From positions 1 through 6,701 of the forward strand of contig DATHAL010000095.1 in assembly GCA_035296705.1 (NCBI GenBank): a stretch of DNA of 6,701 nt, given 5' to 3'. Position numbers and translations under genes: made by a program. How positions within the stretch are numbered: the stretch's first letter is position 1; each line of letters begins with the position of its first letter. This document shows positions 1 through 5,039 of the stretch, piece by piece. Origin of the DNA: WHSW01 sp035296705 (GTDB taxonomy: Bacteria; Actinomycetota; Thermoleophilia; Solirubrobacterales; 70-9). The notes beneath the pieces are model-generated. The model did no database searches. It was given only the letters and a program-made list of their open reading frames with translations, and was not told the DNA's origin.

Positions 1-1338
1 GCAGGGGCCGCTGCGGAACCAGTGTCCGGTCTGGTAGCGCTCGAAGACGTTGATGAAGGTGCCCTTGTCGCCGCCCTCCAGCGCGGCGCCGCTGAACGCA
101 TTGTCCACCCAGTGGGCGACGAACATGCTCCGGATGCCCCAGCGGCGGAACCGGCGGATGCCGCGGTCGACCTCGGCGCGCGTGCACCGCGGCTCGTCGT
201 TCAGCTCGCTGCACCCGAACGGGTTCGACGACTCGACCCCGAGCACGACGGCGAGCTTTCCGTCCGCGATCGCCCGCCGCGCCTGCCGCGGCCCGTAGAC
301 GAGCCGGAACCAGCCGCGCCCCGGACCGCCGCTCTGCGCGTCGACGTAGTCCTCGAGCGCGCGCAGCCTCTTCACCTCGAGCCTGATCGTCTGCGTTTCG
401 TCGCAGGAATGCGAGCGCACCGGCTCGATCTCGCACATCGGCTGATCCTCGACGGTCTGCGCGACCGCGAGCCGCAGCCCGGCCTTCCAGGCGCGCTTGA
501 GCCACACGTAATACACCTGCTGGTGGGTGTTCGTGTCGTGGACGGGCCAGCCGGTGAATGTCGGCCAGCCGCGCGTGTCATGGGTCCCGAACGGCACGCC
601 CGTCCGCAGCAGGTTCCCGGTCACGTCGGCGCTGCCGTCCGGCCCGTGGTCGACCTCGTCGTGGCCGAGCGCCTCTCCGATCCCGAACGGGTCGAAGGTC
701 TCGCCGTGGACGACGCGCCCGCCGGCGCGAAGGTCGGCGGTGATGTGGACGTGGGCGTCGACGAAGCCGGCGACGCTCCCGTCCGGCCGCGCCCCCGCGA
801 ACGGCTTGCCGCGGGCGGCGACGGTGGCCTCGGGGAAGGTCGCGCATCCTCCCGCGCGCTCGAAGCGAAACGAGGTGACGCGCTCAGGGCCGGAGCTCGT
901 CACCGCAAGCGCCCCGCTGTCGGGGATCGCCGTCAGCGACCGCCCGGCCGACGTCGACCTGAGCGAGAAGGTGCCCCCCCGCTCACGCTTGGGAGCCCAC
1001 TCGCCCGTCGGGCCGGGGGCGCTCGACCGCTCGACATGGACGTACCCGCGAGCGTCCGGCGCCCCCCGCGCCAGGCTCAGGAAGCGGCCGTCTCGGTCAT
1101 AGAGGAGGTAGCGGCCGAGGCTCGTGGGCTCCAGGAAGAAGGGCATGGCGCTGGACCGACCCGAGGTGGCCTCGTATCCGGTTCCCGCGGCGCCCACGTA
1201 CCTGCCGTTGTTCGTGGCGTGGAGGGCGAAGCAGTGGTTCGCGAGGCGGCCGCCGCCGGAGCCGGGACCCGCGGCGGCGCCCGGCGCCACCGCGACGGCC
1301 ATCGCGGCGATGGTGGCTATCAGCGACGCGCGTCTCAT
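1..1338 (-). CDS. Secreted metal-dependent hydrolase, peptidase M19 / membrane-dipeptidase-like, with N-terminal beta-trefoil-like region (partial, C-terminus outside window)
   Basis: An uninterrupted minus-strand frame runs from an ATG at 1338 off the left edge, giving 446 residues with no stop. It begins with a signal peptide: MRR, a hydrophobic stretch at about 5-19, then Ala-rich AAAG near 21-24, so the product is probably exported. Residues about 35-165 (HCFALHATNNGRYVG onward, with repeated GRYL / GRFLSL / GRSLT strands) look like a fascin- or ricin-type beta-trefoil. The hydrolase part starts near 190 with DAHVHI (D194, H196, H198), a typical N-terminal metal-binding motif of amidohydrolase-fold enzymes. 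VEDQPMCE (296-303), LGVESSNPFGC (366-376, E369) and FVAHWVDNAFSG (406-417) match my memory of an actinobacterial and myxobacterial family annotated as peptidase M19 or coagulation factor 5/8-like. E369 may correspond to the bridging glutamate of renal dipeptidase. The later metal histidines would lie beyond the window. The substrate is unknown. Coding is firm; the family is likely; the exact activity is uncertain. Confidence 0.85.
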   Translation of the reverse strand, partial: MRRASLIATIAAMAVAVAPGAAAGPGSGGGRLANHCFALHATNNGRYVGAAGTGYEATSGRSSAMPFFLEPTSLGRYLLYDRDGRFLSLARGAPDARGYVHVERSSAPGPTGEWAPKRERGGTFSLRSTSAGRSLTAIPDSGALAVTSSGPERVTSFRFERAGGCATFPEATVAARGKPFAGARPDGSVAGFVDAHVHITADLRAGGRVVHGETFDPFGIGEALGHDEVDHGPDGSADVTGNLLRTGVPFGTHDTRGWPTFTGWPVHDTNTHQQVYYVWLKRAWKAGLRLAVAQTVEDQPMCEIEPVRSHSCDETQTIRLEVKRLRALEDYVDAQSGGPGRGWFRLVYGPRQARRAIADGKLAVVLGVESSNPFGCSELNDEPRCTRAEVDRGIRRFRRWGIRSMFVAHWVDNAFSGAALEGGDKGTFINVFERYQTGHWFRSGPC

Positions 1339-1371
1339 CCCCGGCTGCGCCGGCTGCTCGCCGGCTCGGCA

Positions 1372-1377
1372 ACTATA
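1372..1377 (-). promoter_or_regulatory. Possible -10 element for the secreted hydrolase gene
   Basis: Read on the minus strand the hexamer is TATAGT, five of six matches to TATAAT, in a short AT-rich island within GC-rich DNA. It lies 33 nt before the ATG at 1338, in the 57-nt gap after the small membrane protein gene. No convincing -35 box is visible at 16-18 nt. The gene also has only a weak ribosome-binding site (CCGGGG directly before the ATG). It may instead be transcribed from upstream. Confidence 0.3.
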
Positions 1378-1395
1378 TGCGGCCGGCCCCTCAGC

Positions 1396-1572
1396 TCACC
1401 TGAACGAGCTGATCATGAGGTCGCCGTCCCCGTTGAACTTGTTGATCACGCCCGCGCCGCCCGATCGGCCGTCATCGGGGCCCTGGATCGCGAGAATGAT
1501 TGCCCCCGCGACGACCAGGGCCCACAGCAACTTCGCGAGCAGCTCGAGCCGCGCTTCGCCAGATCGGCTCAT
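1396..1572 (-). CDS. Small single-pass membrane protein of unknown function (58 aa)
   Basis: The ATG at 1572 opens a 58-codon frame ending in TGA at 1396-1398. The product has a basic, charged N-terminus (MSRSGEARLE), one hydrophobic helix at about residues 11-29 (LLAKLLWALVVAGAIILAI), and a hydrophilic Gly/Asp-rich tail with NKFNGDGD near 45-52. I do not recognise the family. The single helix followed by a short tail suggests an inner-membrane peptide, possibly with its tail outside the cytoplasm. It fills the gap between the sensor kinase stop (1641) and the secreted hydrolase start (1338), all on one strand, so it could be cotranscribed with the kinase. There is no clear Shine-Dalgarno sequence. 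The case for a real gene rests on the coherent helix-plus-tail layout, the same-strand gap it fills and the lack of a competing frame. Confidence 0.5.
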   Translation of the reverse strand: MSRSGEARLELLAKLLWALVVAGAIILAIQGPDDGRSGGAGVINKFNGDGDLMISSFR

Positions 1573-1640
1573 CCGCGCGGCATTGAGCCAAGCGCAGGTC
1601 AGGGCGCGGTCGGAGCCGGGTACGAATCCGGTAAGAGCGA

Positions 1641-3089
1641 TCAGGCCGGGGTGAGCGCGGGCGCTTGCGCGGCGACCGGCAGCGCGACCGTCAACTTGGC
1701 GCCGCCATCAGGCGCGTTCTCGGCGACGACGCTGCCCCCCGCCGTCTCGACCAGCTGGCGGACGATTGCCAGTCCGAGGCCCGACCCCGGCAGGCCCCGA
1801 GCGCGCGGCGAGCGATAGAAGCGGTCGAAGACGCGCGGTAGATCGCCCGCATCGATTCCCGGCCCGTGGTCGCGCACCGACAGCGCCCCGTTCGCGACGC
1901 GCAGCTCGATCTCGCCGCCGGGCGGGCTCCACTTGACCGCGTTCTCGAGCAGGTTCGAGACGACCCGCTCGAGCCGCCCCTTGGCGATCCGCACCCACGA
2001 CGGCTGCGCGTCGAGCCGCAGGGTCACCGAGGGATGGCGCACGGAGAGCCGGTCGACGACCTCGCCGACCACCCGATCGAGGCGGACCGTCGCCACGGGC
2101 TCGGCGTCCGGCTCCGCGCCGCGAGCGAGGTCGATGAGGTCGCCGACGAGCTCCGTCAGCTGCTCGAGCTGGTCGATGACGTCCACGAGCAGCGCCCGCC
2201 GCTCCTCCTCGGGGAGCAGGTCGGCGTGCGCCAGCACCTCGATGTTCGTGCGCAGGATCGCGAGCGGCGTGCGGAGCTCGTGCGAGGCGTCGGCGACGAG
2301 CTGGCGTTGCGAGTTGATGGCTCCCTCGAGCGCCTCGAGCATCCGGTTGAAGCTCGCGGCGAGCGCCGCCAGCTCGTCCTCGCCGCCGGTCTCGATCCTG
2401 CGGCTGAGGTCCTGCGTGGTCGCGACCTGCTCGGCTGCGCGTCGCAGCCGCTCGACCGGCGAGACGGCGGCGCGCGCGACGAAGAAGCCGACCACGCCGG
2501 CAAGCGCGATGCCGGCGAGGCTGACGATCGCCAGGATGAGCCCAAGCTGCCTTAGGGTCTCGTCGACCTGATCCAGCGACCGCGCGACCTGGATCGCCTC
2601 ACCGCGCTCGAGCTGCGCGGTGTACACGCGCAGGTGCATGCCATCGACCTCGACGTCGGAGTAAAACGGCGCGCGCTCGTCGCTTGCGACCTGGCGCGCG
2701 GCGACGCGTGAGCCGAGTTGGGTGCGTGGGCCGCGGGGGCGGATCACGCGGCCACCGCCGTCGACGAGCTGCGCGTACACGGTGCGCCCGCCGAGCGGGC
2801 CGCTCGGCAGGTAGAGGCGGAGCCTCGATGCCGACTTCGAGCCGGTGTCCTTGGGTGCCAGCGCCGCGCGTCCGAGCTCCGAGCCCTCGCGGGCGATCGC
2901 GAGCGGCGGCGGTTTGCCGGACCCGAAGACCGGCGTCGCGAACGTCTCGTCGGCGTCGTGGCGAAGCTCCTCGTCGACGCGGTCCCTGAGTGAGTGCCGA
3001 ACGAGGACGAAGGTCGTGACCGAGACGGCGGCGACCGCGACGGCGACCGCGATGCCGGCGAGCGCGACGACACGGCCGCGGAAGCTCAC
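1641..3089 (-). CDS. Sensor histidine kinase, HAMP-containing, MprB-like
   Basis: A 482-residue inner-membrane kinase that should phosphorylate the response regulator encoded just upstream. Transmembrane helix 1 is at about 7-30 and helix 2 at about 183-205. They enclose an extracytoplasmic sensor region of roughly 150 residues with no recognised fold. A HAMP linker (about 204-258) is followed by the HisKA dimerisation helix with phospho-acceptor H270 in SHELRTP. The ATPase part shows the N box (LLENAVKWSPP, N383), G1 (DHGPGI, 407-412), F box (FDRFYR, 421-426) and G2 (GSGLGLAI, 435-442), so it looks catalytically intact. The stretch FYRSPRARGLPGSGLGLAIV resembles mycobacterial MprB. The start is set at the GTG at 3089 because it overlaps the regulator's TGA as GTGA, a common translational-coupling layout. 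Upstream in-frame ATGs would put an implausible Arg-rich tail before helix 1. The signal sensed is unknown. Confidence 0.95.
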   Translation of the reverse strand: MSFRGRVVALAGIAVAVAVAAVSVTTFVLVRHSLRDRVDEELRHDADETFATPVFGSGKPPPLAIAREGSELGRAALAPKDTGSKSASRLRLYLPSGPLGGRTVYAQLVDGGGRVIRPRGPRTQLGSRVAARQVASDERAPFYSDVEVDGMHLRVYTAQLERGEAIQVARSLDQVDETLRQLGLILAIVSLAGIALAGVVGFFVARAAVSPVERLRRAAEQVATTQDLSRRIETGGEDELAALAASFNRMLEALEGAINSQRQLVADASHELRTPLAILRTNIEVLAHADLLPEEERRALLVDVIDQLEQLTELVGDLIDLARGAEPDAEPVATVRLDRVVGEVVDRLSVRHPSVTLRLDAQPSWVRIAKGRLERVVSNLLENAVKWSPPGGEIELRVANGALSVRDHGPGIDAGDLPRVFDRFYRSPRARGLPGSGLGLAIVRQLVETAGGSVVAENAPDGGAKLTVALPVAAQAPALTPA

Positions 3090-3790
3090 GGCTCGCGCAG
3101 CACGTAGCCGATGCCCCGGACCGTGTGGATCAGTCGGGGCTCGCCCGCGGCCTCGGTCTTCTTGCGCAGGTAGCCGATGTAGACATCGAGCGCCTTCGAT
3201 CGCGGGCCGAAGTCGTAGCCCCACACACGGTCGAAGATCAGCTCTCGTGGCAGGACCCGGCGCGGGTTCTCGAGGAAGAGCTCGAGCAACAGGTGCTCGG
3301 TGCGCGTCAGTTCGAGCGCGCGGTCGCCACGGTACACGGCGTAGCTCACGGGGTCGAGGCGCAGGTCGTCGAACTCGAGCGGCCGGTCATCGCCGCGCTC
3401 GCCGCTACGGCGAAGGAGCGCCCGCACCCTCGCGAGCAGCTCCTCGAGCGCGAACGGCTTCACGAGGTAGTCGTCCGCGCCGGCCTCGAGGCCCTCGACA
3501 CGGTCCGCGATCGCGTCGCGCGCCGTCAACATGAGGATCGGCGTCCGATCGCCGCGCGCGCGAAGGGTGCGGCAGACCTCGAGGCCGTCGACCCCCGGCA
3601 TGAGGACGTCGAGGACCATCAGGTCGGGACGGATCCGCTCGGTGCTCTCGAGTCCCTCGCTGCCGTCGGCGGCCAACGAGACATCGAACCCGCCGAGCTC
3701 GAGGGCGCGCTTGAGCGCGGAGCGCATGGGTGGCTCGTCGTCCACCACCAGCAGCTGTCTCGCCTCCCGCTCTACGGGCCCTAGGGACAC
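3086..3790 (-). CDS. DNA-binding response regulator, OmpR/PhoB class, MprA-like
   Basis: A 234-residue transcription factor of standard length. The receiver domain (about 11-126) keeps the acidic pair D17/D18, phospho-acceptor D61 in LVLD/VLMPG context, T89 (MLTA) and K111 (LVKPF), so phosphorylation by the adjacent kinase should work. The winged-helix DNA-binding domain covers about 136-233, with LTRTEHLLLELF, the recognition-helix region around YIGYLRKK and the terminal hairpin HTVRGIGYVLR. The gene is first of the pair, and its TGA overlaps the kinase start by 4 nt. The GTG at 3790 is chosen because it gives a normal-length lead-in to RQLLVVDDEP. It has no Shine-Dalgarno sequence but sits 7 nt after a -10-like box, so it may be read leaderless. 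An ATG at 3797 lies in a different frame and would not give this protein. The regulon cannot be seen from the sequence. Confidence 0.95.
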   Translation of the reverse strand: MSLGPVEREARQLLVVDDEPPMRSALKRALELGGFDVSLAADGSEGLESTERIRPDLMVLDVLMPGVDGLEVCRTLRARGDRTPILMLTARDAIADRVEGLEAGADDYLVKPFALEELLARVRALLRRSGERGDDRPLEFDDLRLDPVSYAVYRGDRALELTRTEHLLLELFLENPRRVLPRELIFDRVWGYDFGPRSKALDVYIGYLRKKTEAAGEPRLIHTVRGIGYVLREP

Positions 3791-3797
3791 CGGTCAT

Positions 3798-3803
3798 ATT
3801 GTC
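3798..3803 (-). promoter_or_regulatory. Candidate -10 box for a leaderless response regulator / kinase transcript
   Basis: On the minus strand GACAAT matches TATAAT at four of six positions. It is separated by 7 nt (ATGACCG) from the GTG at 3790, which would place the transcription start at or next to the first base of the start codon. The -35 position would fall in the right-hand part of the hairpin as read from doxX, with no good consensus hexamer there. The call rests on spacing and on the absence of a ribosome-binding site in frame. Confidence 0.35.
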
Positions 3804-3816
3804 CACCCAAACGGTA

Positions 3817-3873
3817 AGAGGCGGGTTAAAGAGCGCTGCTCGTCACGAGCTCCGCGCTCCTCAACCCGCCTCT
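3817..3873 (-). terminator. 57-nt imperfect hairpin after doxX; probable terminator or regulatory inverted repeat
   Basis: The outer arms are perfect 11-nt complements: AGAGGCGGGTT at 3817-3827 and AACCCGCCTCT at 3863-3873. Inside them lie GAGCGC (3831-3836) paired with GCGCTC (3854-3859), then GCTCG (3838-3842) paired with CGAGC (3846-3850) around a TCA loop. The structure starts 22 nt past the doxX stop and ends 26 nt before the response regulator start, so it separates the two transcripts. A terminator for doxX is the simplest reading. However, no T-run follows it on the minus strand (TACCGTTTGG), so it is not a canonical intrinsic terminator. It could instead act as an operator or attenuator for the two-component operon. 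Confidence 0.55.
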
Positions 3874-3895
3874 CCCGCCGGGTCGGCGGCGTGCG

Positions 3896-4420
3896 TCACG
3901 CGGTGTGCGGCTGGCCACGTCCGGACTCGCGCTCGTGCACGAGCCTGCCGCTGAACACTGCGCCGAGGCCGCCGAGCAGGCCCACCGCGAGCGCGCCGAG
4001 CGCCCAGCCGGTGCCGGCGACATCGAGGTCAAGCGCGTTGTCGAGCGACCAGTCGCCCGCGCCGATGCCGGCGAGCGCAAACACGGCGGCGACGAGGACC
4101 AGGTTGTACTCGAAGCCGTTCTGCGTGTTGAAGAACCCGTTCGGCAGGTGGGTCGTGAGCACGGCCGCGGTCATGACGCCGATCAGCGCTGCCGCCGCCA
4201 ACGGGGTCAGGAGCCCCAGGGCGATCAGCAGCCCGCCGGCGAACTCAGCCGTCCCGGCGGCGCGGGCATGAAGCTTGCCCGGCCGCAGGCCGATGCCGTC
4301 GAAGAACGCGGCGGTGCCGTCGAGCCCGTAACCGCCGAAGGAGCCGAACAGCTTCTGCGCGCCATGGGCTGCGAATCCGAGTCCGACCACGAGCCGGAGT
4401 CCAAGCAATGCGATTTCCAC
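3896..4420 (-). CDS. DoxX-family integral membrane protein
   Basis: A 174-residue membrane protein with the DoxX layout of four hydrophobic segments at about 2-19, 56-75, 76-92 and 105-121, plus a further C-terminal one at 138-156. Family signatures are GLRLVVGLGFAAHGAQKLFG near the N-terminus (7-26), AEFAGGLLIALGLLTPLAA (58-76), HLPNGFF (91-97) and FEYNLVLV (103-110). The biochemical role of DoxX proteins is poorly defined. Some are terminal-oxidase accessory subunits in archaea, and MhqP of Bacillus is induced by quinones under a MarR-type repressor. The GTG at 4420 is the start because AGGAGG (4427-4432) sits 6 nt before it. Longer in-frame starts would read through the promoter and operators. 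The gene is divergent from marR, with shared palindromic operator candidates between them, which implies MarR control. Confidence 0.92.
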   Translation of the reverse strand: MEIALLGLRLVVGLGFAAHGAQKLFGSFGGYGLDGTAAFFDGIGLRPGKLHARAAGTAEFAGGLLIALGLLTPLAAAALIGVMTAAVLTTHLPNGFFNTQNGFEYNLVLVAAVFALAGIGAGDWSLDNALDLDVAGTGWALGALAVGLLGGLGAVFSGRLVHERESGRGQPHTA

Positions 4421-4426
4421 GAGTGC

Positions 4427-4432
4427 CCTCCT
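4427..4432 (-). promoter_or_regulatory. Ribosome-binding site of doxX
   Basis: AGGAGG on the minus strand is 6 nt before the GTG at 4420. This fixes the doxX start and contrasts with the divergent marR, which has no such site. Confidence 0.75.
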
Positions 4433-4443
4433 AAAGTTGCTGA

Positions 4444-4456
4444 GGAAATAGTTTCC
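4444..4456. promoter_or_regulatory. Candidate MarR operator 1 (doxX side)
   Basis: The 13-bp site GGAAATAGTTTCC is a perfect 5-bp inverted repeat around TAG. It overlaps the predicted doxX -10 (4448-4453), a position suited to blocking RNA polymerase. Extended over 4446-4457, its sequence is the exact reverse complement of the second site at 4489-4500. MarR dimers typically bind short palindromes in divergent promoters. Assigning this site to the adjacent MarR is inference. Confidence 0.65.
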
Positions 4457-4475
4457 GTAGCAATCACTGTAGCAA
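4448..4475 (-). promoter_or_regulatory. Candidate doxX promoter
   Basis: On the minus strand TTGCTA (4475-4470, four of six to TTGACA) is followed after 16 nt by AACTAT (4453-4448). This would start transcription near 4441 and give a leader of about 20 nt that contains the AGGAGG ribosome-binding site. TTGCTA (GTAGCAA on the plus strand) occurs twice, 12 bp apart, so the exact -35 is ambiguous. Confidence 0.4.
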
Positions 4476-4489
4476 GTCTCCCTTTCTGC

Positions 4490-4502
4490 GGAAACTATTT
4501 TC
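4490..4502. promoter_or_regulatory. Candidate MarR operator 2 (marR side)
   Basis: The site GGAAACTATTTTC is a near-perfect copy of operator 1 in reverse orientation, with one mismatch between its arms. Twelve bases (4489-4500) are the exact complement of 4446-4457. It covers the spacer between the expected -35 and the -10 of marR, consistent with self-repression. The two operator centres are 46 bp apart. Confidence 0.62.
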
Positions 4503-4507
4503 TCGGC

Positions 4508-4513
4508 TACTAT
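4508..4513 (+). promoter_or_regulatory. Candidate -10 box for leaderless marR transcript
   Basis: TACTAT matches TATAAT at four of six positions and is followed 7 nt later by the ATG at 4521. No Shine-Dalgarno sequence precedes that ATG, so transcription probably begins at or very near the A of the start codon. The arrangement has the same 7-nt spacing as the response regulator start at 3790. Confidence 0.42.
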
Positions 4514-4520
4514 CTTGGTC

Positions 4521-5039
4521 ATGAGTCCGTCCGCATCACGCCTCGACACCTGGCGCGCGGTCGTCACCAGCCAGCGGGCCCTCACCGAGCGGGCCCAGAA
4601 GGCGCTCGCGGCCGCCGACCTGCCGCCGCTCAGCTGGTTCGAGATCCTGTGGGCGGTGAAGCGCAGCCCCACCGGGCGGCCCAGGATGAGCGAGCTCGCC
4701 GAGTGGCTGACCTTGAGCCGCGGCGGGATCACGAAGCTCGTCGACCGCCTCCAGGACGCGGGTTATCTCGAGCGCGTCGCCTGCGCCGAGGACCGCCGGA
4801 GCTTTCAGGCGGAGCTGACGCCCGCCGGTGAGCGGATGCTCGAGGAGATGCGGGCCGTATATGCCGCGGAGGTCGATCGCCACCTCAGCGCCCTGAGCGC
4901 CGAGGAGGCGAAGCTGGTCCGGGTGGCGCTCGAGAAGGTGACCGCGAGCACGTGCGACTCGGCGACGGACGATGCCGACCGCAACGGTCAGCCGGATGTC
5001 TCGAACGAGCGCCGGACCCGCGCGCGGTCTTCCCCGTAG
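4521..5039 (+). CDS. MarR-family transcriptional regulator
   Basis: A 172-residue winged-helix regulator, the only plus-strand gene here. Helix 1 and the dimer region start near residue 10 (TWRAVVTSQRALTERAQ). The winged helix spans about 36-105, with MSELAEWLTLSRGGITKLVDRL as the helix-turn-helix (56-77) and the wing AGYLERVACAEDRRSFQAELT ending in the MarR-typical LTPAGE. C88 lies at the base of the wing and C145 after the last helix. Some MarR proteins sense oxidants or quinones through cysteines, but these positions alone do not prove it. The ATG at 4521 is preferred over TTG at 4515, which would lie within the expected promoter-to-start spacer. It probably represses itself and doxX through the paired palindromes. 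The tail after about residue 146 is hydrophilic, longer than usual, and overlaps the end of the opposing LtrA gene. Confidence 0.93.
   Translation: MSPSASRLDTWRAVVTSQRALTERAQKALAAADLPPLSWFEILWAVKRSPTGRPRMSELAEWLTLSRGGITKLVDRLQDAGYLERVACAEDRRSFQAELTPAGERMLEEMRAVYAAEVDRHLSALSAEEAKLVRVALEKVTASTCDSATDDADRNGQPDVSNERRTRARSSP

Noticed and set aside
1349..1365. GCCGGC-TGCTC-GCCGGC inverted repeat upstream of the hydrolase gene
   Set aside because: GCCGGC is self-complementary and common at this GC content; without conservation it cannot be called a terminator or leader structure.
1629..1637. CGGTAAGAG shared with 3812-3820, considered as a response regulator binding site
   Set aside because: Shared 9-mers are expected many times by chance in a window of this size, and there is no tandem or palindromic arrangement.
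22..1818. 598-codon open frame on the plus strand
   Set aside because: Antisense to the secreted hydrolase, the small membrane protein and the kinase end. Composition is Arg/Ala/Pro-rich with no domain or helix pattern, as expected of a GC-rich shadow frame.
3090..3224. N-terminal extension of the kinase to an ATG at 3224
   Set aside because: It would overlap the response regulator by about 139 nt and add an Arg-rich tail before the first helix. The GTG in the GTGA overlap is the better start.
3125..3784. 219-codon plus-strand frame opposite the response regulator
   Set aside because: The minus-strand frame contains all receiver and winged-helix hallmarks; this is its complement.
4421..4732. 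N-terminal extension of DoxX to an ATG at 4732
   Set aside because: It would read through marR, both operators and the promoters. AGGAGG before the GTG at 4420 sets the start.
3905..4831. 308-codon plus-strand frame across doxX and marR
   Set aside because: It runs through the promoter and operator region and conflicts with two well-supported genes; no recognisable domain.
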